Origin: Craterilacuibacter sinensis
GTDB lineage: Bacteria; Pseudomonadota; Gammaproteobacteria; Burkholderiales; Chromobacteriaceae
Length of the DNA: 64,000 nt
NCBI RefSeq assembly: GCF_009831765.1
Contig: NZ_WSSB01000003.1
Coordinates: 62,001-126,000, forward strand
Reading direction: 5' to 3'
Shown: piece by piece, positions 55,098-63,662 of the stretch
How the letters are laid out: each line of letters opens with the position of its first letter
How positions within the stretch are numbered: position 1 is the stretch's first letter
Made by a program: the position numbers and the translations under genes
Notes under the pieces: model-generated
What the model was told of the DNA's origin: nothing
What the model saw: the letters and a program-made list of their open reading frames with translations, nothing else
Database searches by the model: none

Positions 55098-56279
55098 ATG
55101 GCCGTTACCCGTTTGCATCAATGGCGCAAGCTGCTGCCACAGGTGCCGCTGGCGTTGTTGTTGCTCATTGAAGCACTGCTGCTGGGTTATCCCTTGGTGA
55201 CGGAGTTGCCCAGAACCCTGCCCGGCAATTTCTGGCATGCCGAGTCGGCCATACTGGCCGAGTTCAACTGGTTCATGCTGCCGCGCCTGTTGCTGGTCAG
55301 CGGTTTTGTACTGATGGCGATAGGCTTGTTATTGCGTGCCCGGGCTGCATGGCTCTTCGCCTTGATGCTGGTGCTGCTGGTAACACCGCTGTTGTGGCAC
55401 TCCGGGCTGGTGCAGCATGGTGCACTTGCTTTGTCGTGGGCCTTAGTGTTGTTGCTTTTGTTGTTTCGCGACGGTTTTCAGGGGTCTAGTGTCGTTGCCG
55501 GTGCCTTGGTGACCTTGCTGATTGTCAGTGCTTTGCTGTGCTATGCCATGGTGGGCTCATTATCGTTGGGGGCGGATTTTATCCCGCCCATTCTGAACCC
55601 GATGACTGCGCTGTATTTCAGTCTGGTGACCATGACGACGGTCGGTTATGGCGATATTGTCCCGCACACCGATGCCGCACGGCTGTTTACACTTTCCATC
55701 ATCATTCTGGGTATTACCGTATTTGCGGCGGCTTTGAGTACATTGGTAGGCCCCATGTTGAACTCAAGCATGCAACGCATTATTAAGGGGAAGGGACGTA
55801 AAATGAAACGCTCCGGTCATTTTCTGATCGTCGGTGCATCACCGTTGGCACATAATCTGTACGAGAGTTTGAGCCAGCGCGGGCTTAAAGTGACGGTGCT
55901 GTTGTCTCCCGAGAGTGCGCAGCAGCATAGCCTGCCTGATGATGCGGATATCGTGATCGGAGAGACTTCCGATACCGGCGTTCTTAAAGAAGCGGGCGCG
56001 GAGTTGGCGCGCTCGGTGCTGGCTCTGGGGGGGGATGATGCCGATAATGCATTTGTAGTGCTGGCGATGAAGGATCTGGCCAGCGATGTGCGTACGGTTG
56101 TGCTACTCAACGACAACCGTCATCTGGAAAAAATCAAGCGTTGCCAGCCGGATGTGCTGATTGCTCCCCAGTTGCTGGGGAGCGAGATTCTGGCGCGTCT
56201 GCTTAATGGTGAAACCATGGACAAGGACACCATTACCGACTTGTTGCTGCAGGGCAATCCGGCCAAGTTAAGCGCTTGA
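55098..56279 (+). CDS. Kch-like potassium channel with an RCK domain
   Basis: 393 residues. Several N-terminal membrane segments, then the pore with selectivity filter TTVGYGD (residues 180-186), and a C-terminal RCK/TrkA-N domain starting HFLIVGASPLAHNLYESL (about 240). E. coli Kch has the same layout. A second start, Met236 at ATG 55803, has a strong ribosome site, as known for E. coli kch. GGAAG precedes ATG 55098. Confidence 0.9.
   Translation: MAVTRLHQWRKLLPQVPLALLLLIEALLLGYPLVTELPRTLPGNFWHAESAILAEFNWFMLPRLLLVSGFVLMAIGLLLRARAAWLFALMLVLLVTPLLWHSGLVQHGALALSWALVLLLLLFRDGFQGSSVVAGALVTLLIVSALLCYAMVGSLSLGADFIPPILNPMTALYFSLVTMTTVGYGDIVPHTDAARLFTLSIIILGITVFAAALSTLVGPMLNSSMQRIIKGKGRKMKRSGHFLIVGASPLAHNLYESLSQRGLKVTVLLSPESAQQHSLPDDADIVIGETSDTGVLKEAGAELARSVLALGGDDADNAFVVLAMKDLASDVRTVVLLNDNRHLEKIKRCQPDVLIAPQLLGSEILARLLNGETMDKDTITDLLLQGNPAKLSA
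55803..56279 (+). CDS. Possible internal translation product: RCK domain of the Kch-like channel
   Basis: ATG 55803 (Met236, MKRSGHFL) is preceded by AAGGGGAAGGGACGTAAA, in which AGGGA lies 6 bases from the ATG. This would give a soluble 158-residue RCK subunit in the same frame as the channel. In E. coli Kch an internal start at a similar position (Met240) is described. Expression here is inferred only. Confidence 0.5.
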   Translation: MKRSGHFLIVGASPLAHNLYESLSQRGLKVTVLLSPESAQQHSLPDDADIVIGETSDTGVLKEAGAELARSVLALGGDDADNAFVVLAMKDLASDVRTVVLLNDNRHLEKIKRCQPDVLIAPQLLGSEILARLLNGETMDKDTITDLLLQGNPAKLSA

Positions 56280-56289
56280 ACTTGCGTGT

Positions 56290-56541
56290 CTAGCCTGTGA
56301 TCGTGGCCAGACGAGCCTTGTCGTAACACTCGCCCCCCATATTCAGCTCTTCACCATCATGCCAGCGGCTGGAGTCGCCCTCGCTGATAAACCAGTGCCG
56401 GCCGCGCTCATCTAGGTGGACAAAGACGCCACCTTGCAAAGTCTGCTCTTCCAGATCTTCGATGCTGTACGGCGTATCGCCACCATAGGGCTTAAACGTA
56501 TCCTGGCTATGATCCCATACCCATTGGCGTGCAGTACCCAT
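56290..56541 (-). CDS. Hypothetical protein, 83 residues
   Basis: Starts at ATG 56541 with AGGAGAG about 7 bases upstream. It is acidic, Trp- and Gly-containing (VWDHSQDTFKPYGGDTPYS), with no signal peptide, membrane segment or known motif. It converges on the Kch gene, 11 bases from its stop. Confidence 0.65.
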   Translation of the reverse strand: MGTARQWVWDHSQDTFKPYGGDTPYSIEDLEEQTLQGGVFVHLDERGRHWFISEGDSSRWHDGEELNMGGECYDKARLATITG

Positions 56542-57117
56542 GCTGTCTCTCCTGCTAAGTCGAGTGTCGTTGATGGTGCTTTAAACAAATATCCTATCGG
56601 GCGTAGGGCTAAGATGCAAACTGTCTTGGTGATGGCTAGGATCTTTGTTATCCCTGCTCAAGTCCTGGGATCATAATAAGTACAAGCGTGCATGGTGCCG
56701 TTTATCTGGTGGTAGGGGTGGATGACTTGGTAACGTTGGGTACGTCGACTCCGGCTATCAGCGTACCTCAGCGCCCGCACCTTGCCCTGAAGGGTGCCCA
56801 TACTAGTGGCTGCTACTGGGTCATAAGAGCGAAGCGACACCATCCCCGGCGGCAGTCACTAGTGTGGGTGCTGGGTTCGGGGCAGTTCCCCAAGTGTGTG
56901 ATTGACTGAATGAAAAACGCCGGCGTTACCGCCAGCGCTTTGAAGTTACGATGCATTGCGATGTATTTATACATCGCAATGCTCTGGTGCAGTGACGCCT
57001 TTAATGGCAGCACTTCTGAGCTACTCACTCGCGAACGATGTACCTTTAAGGCATAAGTCCACTCTGCGGGCTTTCAAAGGCTGGATCAGTTTGAAATCAA
57101 ACTATGAAAAGCTGGCA
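56542..57117. other. 576-base gap with a palindrome and no supported gene
   Basis: No credible gene. Reading frames here lack ribosome sites and domains. It holds a partial copy (56759-56780) of the 19-bp motif found upstream of the csbD-like genes, a 12-bp palindrome AACGCCGGCGTT near 56927, and the palindrome at 56953-56982. It marks the start of the accessory region. Confidence 0.4.
56953..56982. repeat. Perfect palindrome with 14-bp arms
   Basis: GCATTGCGATGTAT (56953-56966), 2-base centre TT, ATACATCGCAATGC (56969-56982). It has no T-run after it. It could be an operator, a recombination or IS-end relic, or a cruciform. No known binding site is matched. Confidence 0.8.
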
Positions 57118-57324
57118 TCAATTCGAGGAGTGTTCACTGGCAGCCTTGCTCTGCTTGTGAGCTGACTCGCTATTTTGCAAAGCCTTGGCAGCAGCAGCTT
57201 TGGCTTCATCAGCTTTGTTTTTGTCATGACTATCAGCAGCCTTCATATGATAGTCAGCCGTGGCTTTATGTTCTTCCGCGGCGGCTTTATGGGCATCACT
57301 GGGTTTTTTTGTTTCTACTGACAT
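57118..57324 (-). CDS. Small Ala/Lys/His-rich protein
   Basis: 68 residues starting at ATG 57324 with AAGGAA 6 bases upstream. The composition is Ala-, Lys- and Glu-rich, with His in repeated 'DAHKAAAEEHKATADYH'-type steps, suggesting one long amphipathic helix. No signal peptide. It resembles small stress-type proteins of unknown function. Confidence 0.6.
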   Translation of the reverse strand: MSVETKKPSDAHKAAAEEHKATADYHMKAADSHDKNKADEAKAAAAKALQNSESAHKQSKAASEHSSN

Positions 57325-57729
57325 GATAATTCCTTTTGCGTAGTGAAAGGTTTTATGCCAAAGACTCATCAAAATACGATCCGCATTCAGCATTTGAACA
57401 GTATCTCTGTACAAAACATTGCGTTCTGTGCGCTGCCTAACATAGCAGTACTTATTTTAAAATATTCAACAAATACAATAAGTTGGCGCTTAATCCTTGA
57501 TGAACTGGCTATCGGGTTATGTACAGCATGCCATCGGCCGTACGCCATGTGATGGCACCGTCTGTGCCGTTACCAATCGCGACCGTTCCCGGGTTGTCTC
57601 AAGCTGTTGGCCTGGGACGGCAGTGGTGAGTGTCTGGCACAGGGACGTTAATGTGATGGCCAGTCTGAATTCAACAGCCCAGCAGGCTACGCTTGCTGGG
57701 CTGTTTCCTATTCGGCAAGGCGGGTCATC
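57325..57729. other. 405-base gap before the IS110 remnant
   Basis: AT-richer near 57400-57500. The only feature I can support is the hairpin at 57673-57705. Nothing else is recognisable; no inverted repeat flanks the transposase fragment, as expected for IS110-type elements, which lack them. Confidence 0.35.
57673..57705 (+). terminator. Terminator-like hairpin before the IS110 remnant
   Basis: AACAGCCCAGCA (57673-57684) pairs perfectly with TGCTGGGCTGTT (57694-57705), loop 9 nt, tail TCCTATT. Confidence 0.6.
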
Positions 57730-57870
57730 ATGGCTGCCGTCATCGCACTCTTTGGCCCGGACATTGGCAAGCACGCCTTTCATGTAGTCGGGTACGACCG
57801 TCATAGACATCCAGTGTTCACACACCAATTCAGTCGCAATAACCTGATCGAGTTTTTTGCCTGCAGCCTA
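57730..57870 (+). pseudogene. IS110-family transposase fragment
   Basis: About 47 residues of the N-terminal DEDD domain survive: ALFGPDIGKHAFHVVGYDRH with the first catalytic Asp, then FSRNNLIEFFA. After about 57870 similarity stops. Normal IS110 transposases run about 330-420 residues, so most of the gene is gone. It marks an old insertion at the left part of the accessory region. Confidence 0.75.
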
Positions 57871-57904
57871 CGATCCGCCAGGCGGGGACTTTGTCTGCTG
57901 TCTG

Positions 57905-57936
57905 AAGCGACCCGCAACAAAGTGCGGGTCGCTTTT
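57905..57936. terminator. Strong hairpin terminator
   Basis: AAGCGACCCGCA/TGCGGGTCGCTT, a 12-bp perfect stem with a 6-nt loop. The plus-strand tail is TTGTTGG. It lies 22 bases downstream of the minus-strand DUF3309 gene. Confidence 0.75.
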
Positions 57937-57958
57937 GTTGGGCTGGGGCGGTGCTGGC

Positions 57959-58117
57959 TTATAAACGCCCCAGCACCCACAGAATCAGCAGCACCAGCAA
58001 CACGAGTCCAAGCCCGCCGCTGGGGGCGTAACCCCAGTTGCGGCTATGCGGCCAAGTGGGAATGGCGCCGATCAGCAGTATCAACACCACGATCAGCAGT
58101 ATGGTTCCTAAGGTCAT
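57959..58117 (-). CDS. DUF3309 family small membrane protein
   Basis: A 52-residue protein, too short for many gene finders. It reads MTLGTILLIVVLILLIGAIP...WPHSRNWGYAPSGGLGLV...LGRL, the DUF3309 pattern of two hydrophobic segments around a WPHSRxWGYxPSGG loop. AGGAGA precedes ATG 58117. Such proteins lie with CsbD and BON proteins in stress-type clusters; function unknown. Confidence 0.88.
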   Translation of the reverse strand: MTLGTILLIVVLILLIGAIPTWPHSRNWGYAPSGGLGLVLLVLLILWVLGRL

Positions 58118-58603
58118 TTTGTCTCTCCTAACAATAAGTCGTAGCTTTGCCGCGCACGGGAGAATTCCTGAAACGCGTCACTGCCGCTTCCCTCGGCGCG
58201 CTGGCACCAGTCTTCAGCGGTGCGATCAGTTGCTCCGTCTAGGTTCAGGAATGGCACCACAGGACTGAAAGATCCTCTCGCATCAGTTCAATGGTGTTCA
58301 GCTTGTGGTTGTGGCGCAGCGCCTTTTCCCCTGCAGCGCGCTGAGGCAGGGCATGGCGACCGCGTCTGTAGCCAAGCTTTGGCATGCCATGTGATGCTAC
58401 GACGCCGGGTGCCGGCGTCTGTGCGTCAGCGCACCCAATACCGTCAGTGCCGGTTGCTGGCACCCTCCGCGTCGGTTCATGCCGCGCTCCGTGTATGTAT
58501 GCCAGCGAACAGAAGCCGCCGCCGCGACAGCGTAGCTTGGGCTGACAATGCCGGTGGTTGGTTTACATCCGTGCTTGTCCTTAAACCAAGCGAAGGAATG
58601 ATC
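58118..58603. other. 486-base intergenic region, no gene supported
   Basis: Contains several small palindromes: TGGCATGCCA near 58380, and GACGCCGG-GTG-CCGGCGTC at 58401-58419. A long frame runs in from 58220 to the collagen-like gene, but its upstream part has no ribosome site, no domain and ordinary intergenic composition. Confidence 0.35.
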
Positions 58604-59109
<506 letters not shown>

Positions 59110-59189
59110 CTAGTCGTGCACGGCCGGCTGCATGATCGGCGGCCCGATTGGCAATACCTGCATACGGGTGCCATGTGGAAATAACAATA

Positions 59190-59405
59190 ATGGGCTGGAA
59201 CAGGGCGGAAGGATACTGGAAGGAATTACGGGGCAAGGTAAAGGCCGAGTGGAGCAATCTGCCTGACGATTGCCTTGACATGATTGCCTGCAGGCGAGTG
59301 GCGTTGTCGGGCAGCCTTCAGGAGGCTTACGGCATTAGCCAGAACGAGGCCGAGCTGCTGATCAAGCGTTTTGAAAGGCAGCAACATTGCAGGTTTCTGA
59401 AGTAG
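59190..59405 (+). CDS. CsbD-like protein, diverged copy
   Basis: 71 residues. Aligns along its length with the CsbD-type protein at 61864: MGWNRAEGYWKELRGKVKAEW and LQEAYGIS...EAELLIKRFE are shared. It lacks the usual GK near residue 33 (CRRVALSG instead of GKRTILAG) and has Cys residues not seen in the other copy. Upstream ribosome site is weak (GGAA). CsbD proteins are abundant stress proteins of unknown role. Confidence 0.75.
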   Translation: MGWNRAEGYWKELRGKVKAEWSNLPDDCLDMIACRRVALSGSLQEAYGISQNEAELLIKRFERQQHCRFLK

Positions 59406-59493
59406 TAGCGTCATGCGCCGAGTACTGTACCGGGGCGGCAACCGCGTTGCAGGTTCCGGCTGGCAGGACGGTGTCTGAAAAGGAGTACGAAGC

Positions 59494-59637
59494 ATGCTTG
59501 CCACCATTGCAGTGATCCTGCTGATTCTGTGGCTGCTGGGTCTGGTGTCGTCATACACTCTCGGCGGTTTCATTCACATTTTGCTGGTCATCGCCGTCGT
59601 GATATTCCTGGTACGGCTGGCCACCAGTCGATCTTGA
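59494..59637 (+). CDS. lmo0937-like small membrane protein
   Basis: 47 residues: MLATIAVILLILWLLGLVSSY, then GGFIHILLVIAVVIFLVRL. This is the lmo0937/DUF5670-type pattern of two hydrophobic segments and a GGxxHxLL turn. AGGAG lies 8 bases before the ATG. It is found with stress genes in many bacteria. Confidence 0.85.
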   Translation: MLATIAVILLILWLLGLVSSYTLGGFIHILLVIAVVIFLVRLATSRS

Positions 59638-59754
59638 GTCTGGCTGCAGCGTGCGTACGGTTTGGCTGTCAAAGACAGTCCACAGCCGCACGCGCACCGG
59701 CCGACTTGCCAATTGTTGCTCGCGGTGTGCCACCGGATTCACAGGGGAGCAAGT

Positions 59755-60807
59755 GTGGATCTCTATCTCAAGGGCTTTGTCATCACCGTTACCGCCTTGT
59801 GCGGTCTCGCGCTGTACTGGATGCTGGCACCGTTATGGGATGCGTTGGCGTGGAGCATCTGCCTGGCCTTTCTGCTGGCACCCGTGCAGCGCTGGCTGAC
59901 GCACACGCTGCGCGGGCGCGCCGCCTTGTCTGCCGGCATCATCACCATGCTGGTACCTGTGGTGCTGGCTGGGCCGCTGGTCAGCCTCGGCGTGGCCTTT
60001 GTCAACCAGTTTGCCGAGCTGATCACCCGCCTGCAAAAACAGCCGTTGCGCTTCGATCTCGATCTGCTGATGCAGCTGGAGCGCTATCCTTTGCTCGGCA
60101 GCCTGTCGGCATGGCTGCGGCACAATTTCACCACCAGCCATGATCAGCTGCAGGGTTGGCTAGCCAGTGGCGCCCGGCTGCTGCTGCAGTCGCTGGCAAA
60201 TACCGGCGGTCAGGTTGTGCTCGGCACCCTGGACACGATGATCAACTTCTTCATGATGCTGTTTTTGTTGTTTTTCCTGCTGCGTGACGGCCGCGTGCTG
60301 CTCAATCGCGTGGTACGGCTGGTGCCGATGGCGCCACAACGGCGCGACCGCTTGCTGCAACTGATCGGCAACACCACCCGTGCGGTGGTTTACGGCACCG
60401 GCCTAACCGCGCTAGCGCAGGGTGTACTGATCGGCATTGGCTTCGCCATCTGCGGCCTGCCATCACCAGTGGTGTTCGGCGTACTGGCGGCGGCACTGGC
60501 TCTGCTGCCGATGGGGGGCGCGGCGCTGGTATGGGCGCCAGCGGTGCTGGCGCTGCTGCTGATGTCGCAGTGGGGCTGGGCGTTATTCATGCTGCTGTGG
60601 GGGCTGGGGGTGTCGGTATCGGACAATCTGTTGCGGCCGTTGCTGATTTCCAGGCAGGAGCCAGTGTCGGTTCTGGCCGTGTTCATCGGCGTAATCGGTG
60701 GCCTGTCCGCCTTTGGCATGATCGGCATCATCGTCGGCCCGGTGCTGCTGACGGTAATGGCAGCGCTGCTGCGCTTTGTTGACGAGTCGTTGTCCAGTCC
60801 GCCGTAA
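59755..60807 (+). CDS. AI-2E family membrane protein
   Basis: 350 residues with seven or eight hydrophobic segments. LLFFLLRDGRVLL and the GVLIGIGFAICGLPSPVVFGVLAA region are typical of the AI-2E (YdiK/TqsA/PerM) family, which exports quorum signals or ions in different members. GTG 59755 has AGGGGAG 6 bases upstream and is preferred over codons from 59662. Confidence 0.85.
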   Translation: MDLYLKGFVITVTALCGLALYWMLAPLWDALAWSICLAFLLAPVQRWLTHTLRGRAALSAGIITMLVPVVLAGPLVSLGVAFVNQFAELITRLQKQPLRFDLDLLMQLERYPLLGSLSAWLRHNFTTSHDQLQGWLASGARLLLQSLANTGGQVVLGTLDTMINFFMMLFLLFFLLRDGRVLLNRVVRLVPMAPQRRDRLLQLIGNTTRAVVYGTGLTALAQGVLIGIGFAICGLPSPVVFGVLAAALALLPMGGAALVWAPAVLALLLMSQWGWALFMLLWGLGVSVSDNLLRPLLISRQEPVSVLAVFIGVIGGLSAFGMIGIIVGPVLLTVMAALLRFVDESLSSPP

Positions 60808-60834
60808 AGACGGCGCGCGGGGTGAGCTGCATGG

Positions 60835-61548
60835 CTAGGTGGTGTAGGGCAGCAGGCGGTCAGTTTCCCTCTTGACCACGGCGTAGCACTCGCAGCACAG
60901 CTGCTCCAGCTGCGGCCGGTCTAGTACGGTGATGTGGCCACGGCAGTATTCGATAACACCCAGCTTTTGCAGCTTGCCGGCGGCGTCGGTGACGCCTTCG
61001 CGGCGCACGCCAAGCATATTGGCGATCAGCTCCTGGGTCATGGTCAACTTGTTGCTGGGCAGTCGGTCCAGCGATAGCAGCAGCCAGCGGCACAGCTGCT
61101 GGTCAATGGAGTGATGGCGGTTGCACACTGCGGTCTGCGCCATCTGCGTAATCAGCGCCTGGGTGTAGTGCAACATCAGCTTCAGCAGTCCCGTGTGTTG
61201 GTTGACCTCGTTCTTGAAGTAGCTGTTAGCTAGGCGGTAGGCGTAGCCGGCACTTTGCACGATGGCACGGCTGGGGGTGCTTTCGCCCCCCATGAACACC
61301 GCAATGCCCACCATGCCTTCGTTGCCGACCACCGAGATTTCCGCCGAAGAGCCGCTTTCCATTATGTACAGCAGCGACACGATGGCATCGGTGGGGAAGA
61401 ATACATGGCGCAAAGCATCGCCGGATTCGTACAGCACTTTGCCCAGCGGCAGCTCGATCAGTTCGAGATGGGGTAACAACCTGTTGAATACCTCTGCCGG
61501 CAAGGCCCCAAGTAGCTTATTTTGCTGTGGCGTAATAGTCGAGGTCAT
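60835..61548 (-). CDS. Crp/Fnr-family transcriptional regulator
   Basis: 237 residues. N-terminal cyclic-nucleotide-binding-like beta-roll (VLYESGDALRHVFFPTDAIVSLL) and a C-terminal winged helix (LTMTQELIANMLGVRREGVTDAAGKLQ). The N-terminal Cys cluster of FNR is missing, so it is not an oxygen sensor of that kind. It converges on the AI-2E gene. A stress or nitrosative-signal role is only a guess. Confidence 0.85.
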   Translation of the reverse strand: MTSTITPQQNKLLGALPAEVFNRLLPHLELIELPLGKVLYESGDALRHVFFPTDAIVSLLYIMESGSSAEISVVGNEGMVGIAVFMGGESTPSRAIVQSAGYAYRLANSYFKNEVNQHTGLLKLMLHYTQALITQMAQTAVCNRHHSIDQQLCRWLLLSLDRLPSNKLTMTQELIANMLGVRREGVTDAAGKLQKLGVIEYCRGHITVLDRPQLEQLCCECYAVVKRETDRLLPYTT

Positions 61549-61863
61549 AGTCTGCTTCTGGTGGTAATAATCATGCAGGGCAGTATAGATAGGCCGCTGC
61601 CGATTGATGTGTCAGTACAGGGAGCTACGTTTGGCGGGCAGTCTGCCTGTTACGGGATGCCAGCGCAGTGCTGTTGCCGCATCTCCCGCTATTTGATGGC
61701 GGCAATGTGGTGCAGCGTACCGACAGTGCCACTTCGTGACAGCAGTATGGCGACACTGCCCGGTACGAATGCGGCCAGCCATGTTGTAGCTGCCGATATC
61801 AGGGGTAGGGGATGCCAACTTGACCATCTTGTCAGCCGCATCCGGCGTCAAAAGGAGCAAGTC
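61549..61863. other. 315-base promoter region between the Crp/Fnr-type gene and csbD
   Basis: Divergent region. It contains the 19-bp motif at 61712-61730 and several short GC-rich imperfect repeats. I see no complete -35/-10 pair on either strand. Confidence 0.35.
61712..61730 (+). repeat. 19-bp motif, copy upstream of second csbD-like gene
   Basis: GCAGCGTACCGACAGTGCC, one base different from the copy at 59010-59028. It lies 134 bases before the ATG at 61864. A third, gapped match (CAGCGTACC, then TCAG, then GCC) is at 56759-56780. Confidence 0.7.
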
Positions 61864-62082
61864 ATGAACTGGGATATCATCGAGGGTAACTGGAAACAGT
61901 ACAAAGGCAAGGTGCGCGAACAATGGGGAGATTTAACTGACGATCATCTGGATATGATTGCCGGAAAACGCACCATTCTGGCCGGCAAACTGCAGGAGGC
62001 TTACGGTATTTCCAAGGATAATGCCGAAGAACAGATCCGCCGTTTCGAGGAACGCAACGAAGACGTCGATTTGACGCCTTGA
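61864..62082 (+). CDS. CsbD family stress protein
   Basis: 72 residues: MNWDIIEGNWKQYKGKVREQWG, then DHLDMIAGKRTILAGKLQEAYGIS. This is a complete CsbD domain (YjbJ in E. coli, CsbD in B. subtilis). AAAAGGAG precedes the ATG. Such proteins are often among the most abundant proteins in stationary phase or under osmotic stress; no biochemical role is known. Confidence 0.92.
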   Translation: MNWDIIEGNWKQYKGKVREQWGDLTDDHLDMIAGKRTILAGKLQEAYGISKDNAEEQIRRFEERNEDVDLTP

Positions 62083-62228
62083 AACGGATGGCGACCTGCG
62101 GCAGCGGTGCCGCACCGCCGTGTTAAGTCTTGGCCCGCCACACGCTGTTGAGGTGTGAATGGCGGATGTGGTGGCCGGCTGGTTCGCAATGCGCCGTCGG
62201 CACACCCAACCATTGTGGAGCACCCATC

Positions 62229-62543
62229 ATGAAAGTATTAAACAAGTACCTGTCTGCATTTCTCGTGGTCGCCTCATTGATACCGATAGGAGCCTGTTCC
62301 GCGACACGTGAGCATCAAAGCACCGGCCAGTATATGGACGACAGCGTGATTACCGGCCATGTCAAAACCGCGATTTTTAATGACCCGGCGCTGAAAGTGA
62401 CCGAAATCACCGTCCAAACCTATATGGGGCGTGTGCAGCTGAGCGGTTTTGTGCACTCGAAAGCCGATGCCGCCCGGGCCGTGCAGTTGACTCGTGGCGT
62501 CAATGGCGTGAAGTCCGTAGAAGATGACTTGCAGATCAAGTAA
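62229..62543 (+). CDS. BON-domain lipoprotein (OsmY-like)
   Basis: 104 residues. Lipoprotein signal ending IGAC (Cys23). One BON domain: DDSVITGHVKTAIFNDPALK through VNGVKSVEDDLQIK. OsmY has two BON domains; this has one and is anchored by lipid. A periplasmic or outer-membrane stress role is likely. It lies 146 bases after csbD. Confidence 0.88.
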   Translation: MKVLNKYLSAFLVVASLIPIGACSATREHQSTGQYMDDSVITGHVKTAIFNDPALKVTEITVQTYMGRVQLSGFVHSKADAARAVQLTRGVNGVKSVEDDLQIK

Positions 62544-62572
62544 GTACAGTTCGCGGCCACCACAAGATGGCG

Positions 62573-62607
62573 AGCCCCCTGTTGCCAGCCTGGCCAGGGG
62601 GCTTTCA
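62573..62607 (+). terminator. Terminator of the BON lipoprotein gene
   Basis: AGCCCCCTG pairs with CAGGGGGCT (62595-62603), loop 13 nt, tail TTCATT. Confidence 0.7.
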
Positions 62608-62700
62608 TTCGCCTGAAACCACATTTTTTCCGGCAGCTATGCTGCTACTGGCGAAGCGACTTTTTTGCGGTCGCGGCTGCGCTTTTTCTGAGCCTTCGAA

Positions 62701-62935
62701 TTACTCCTGCGGTTGAATCGGTTTCGGGTGCTGCATCTGACGGCATAGTTCCCAGTCTTCCAGCCGCTTGGCAAGGTGCGCTTGTGCCCACTCCAATACC
62801 AAGGTGAGCGCACGATGCGGCAGCTTGCCTTGCTGCACCTCAAGCGTTTGAATATCAATTGCGGCCTTGACTCGCCGTACTTCACAAGGCCGTTGAAATG
62901 CCATTTGGGGGAGGGGTAGCTTTGACGCTAAGCGG
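62701..62935 (-). pseudogene. DUF4160 protein remnant with a frameshift
   Basis: On the minus strand, one frame reads HFNGLVKYGES (about 62870-62904) and an adjacent frame then reads VKAAIDIQTLEVQQGKLPHRALTLVLEWAQ (62790-62880; only its parts are cited here). Together they make the usual HFHxxYGExxAAIDIQTLEV core of DUF4160. The join needs a frameshift, and the true N-terminus is missing. It is likely a decayed toxin-antitoxin-type accessory gene. Confidence 0.65.
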
Positions 62936-62960
62936 TCTGTGGATGCAGGTTCAATAACCG

Positions 62961-63650
62961 TCAAGCGGCCACACCAAAGAGAGCGCCAACTCCAGCGGTA
63001 AGTCCCATTGCCAGTGCTCCCCAGAATGTCACGCGGATGGCAGACACTAACAAAGGAGACCCCCCCGCGCGTGCTGCAATCAGTCCGAGAAGTGTAAGAA
63101 AGAAGAGCGAGCTTGCCGCAAGACCCCACATGAGCGCAGAGGCAGGTAGCAAGAGAACCATTAGCAGGGGTAGAAATGCACCAGCGGCAAACGTGCTAGC
63201 GGAGGCCAGCGCGGCCTGAACGGGTTTGGCGGCCAGGGTATCCGATATGCCTAGCTCGTCTCGCGCATGCGCGGCTAGCGCATCATGTGCCATCAATTTT
63301 GTTGCGACGCTCGACGCTAATGTCTCATCAAGTCCGCGTTTGACGTAGATAGCCATGAGCTCTGCGTGCTCCTGAGAGGGATTTTCCAGCAGTTCAGCTT
63401 TTTCTCGAGTCAGGTCTGCGTTTTCGGTATCGGCTTGTGAACTGACAGAAACATACTCGCCTGCAGCCATAGACATGGCCCCAGCAACGAGGCTTGCAAC
63501 GCCTGTAATGAGAATAGTCCTAGTGCTGGCACCTGTCGCCGCTACGCCCAAGACAAGACTGGCAGTAGAGACAATCCCGTCATTGGCGCCGAGAACGCCA
63601 GCGCGTAGCCAGCCTGTTCGGTGCGTTCTATGTCGTTCGCTGTGTCTCAT
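62961..63650 (-). CDS. VIT1/CCC1-family Fe/Mn transporter
   Basis: 229 residues. GVLGANDGIVSTASLVLGVAA and GAMSMAAGEYVSVSSQAD are the first two helices of VIT-type carriers, with the metal-binding acidic spacer (HAELMAIYVKRG) between them and the last three helices. Bacterial members take iron or manganese across the membrane. No ferritin or nramp gene is next to it. Confidence 0.9.
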   Translation of the reverse strand: MRHSERHRTHRTGWLRAGVLGANDGIVSTASLVLGVAATGASTRTILITGVASLVAGAMSMAAGEYVSVSSQADTENADLTREKAELLENPSQEHAELMAIYVKRGLDETLASSVATKLMAHDALAAHARDELGISDTLAAKPVQAALASASTFAAGAFLPLLMVLLLPASALMWGLAASSLFFLTLLGLIAARAGGSPLLVSAIRVTFWGALAMGLTAGVGALFGVAA

Positions 63651-63662
63651 AGGTAGCCCATG

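Noticed and set aside
56658-56843. A 61-codon minus-strand frame in the gap after the Kch region
   Set aside because: No ribosome site, no domain and unremarkable composition; it ends in the middle of non-coding sequence.
58220-58603. In-frame upstream extension of the collagen-like gene
   Set aside because: The lipoprotein signal with its own ribosome site begins at 58604; a long extension would bury the signal peptide.
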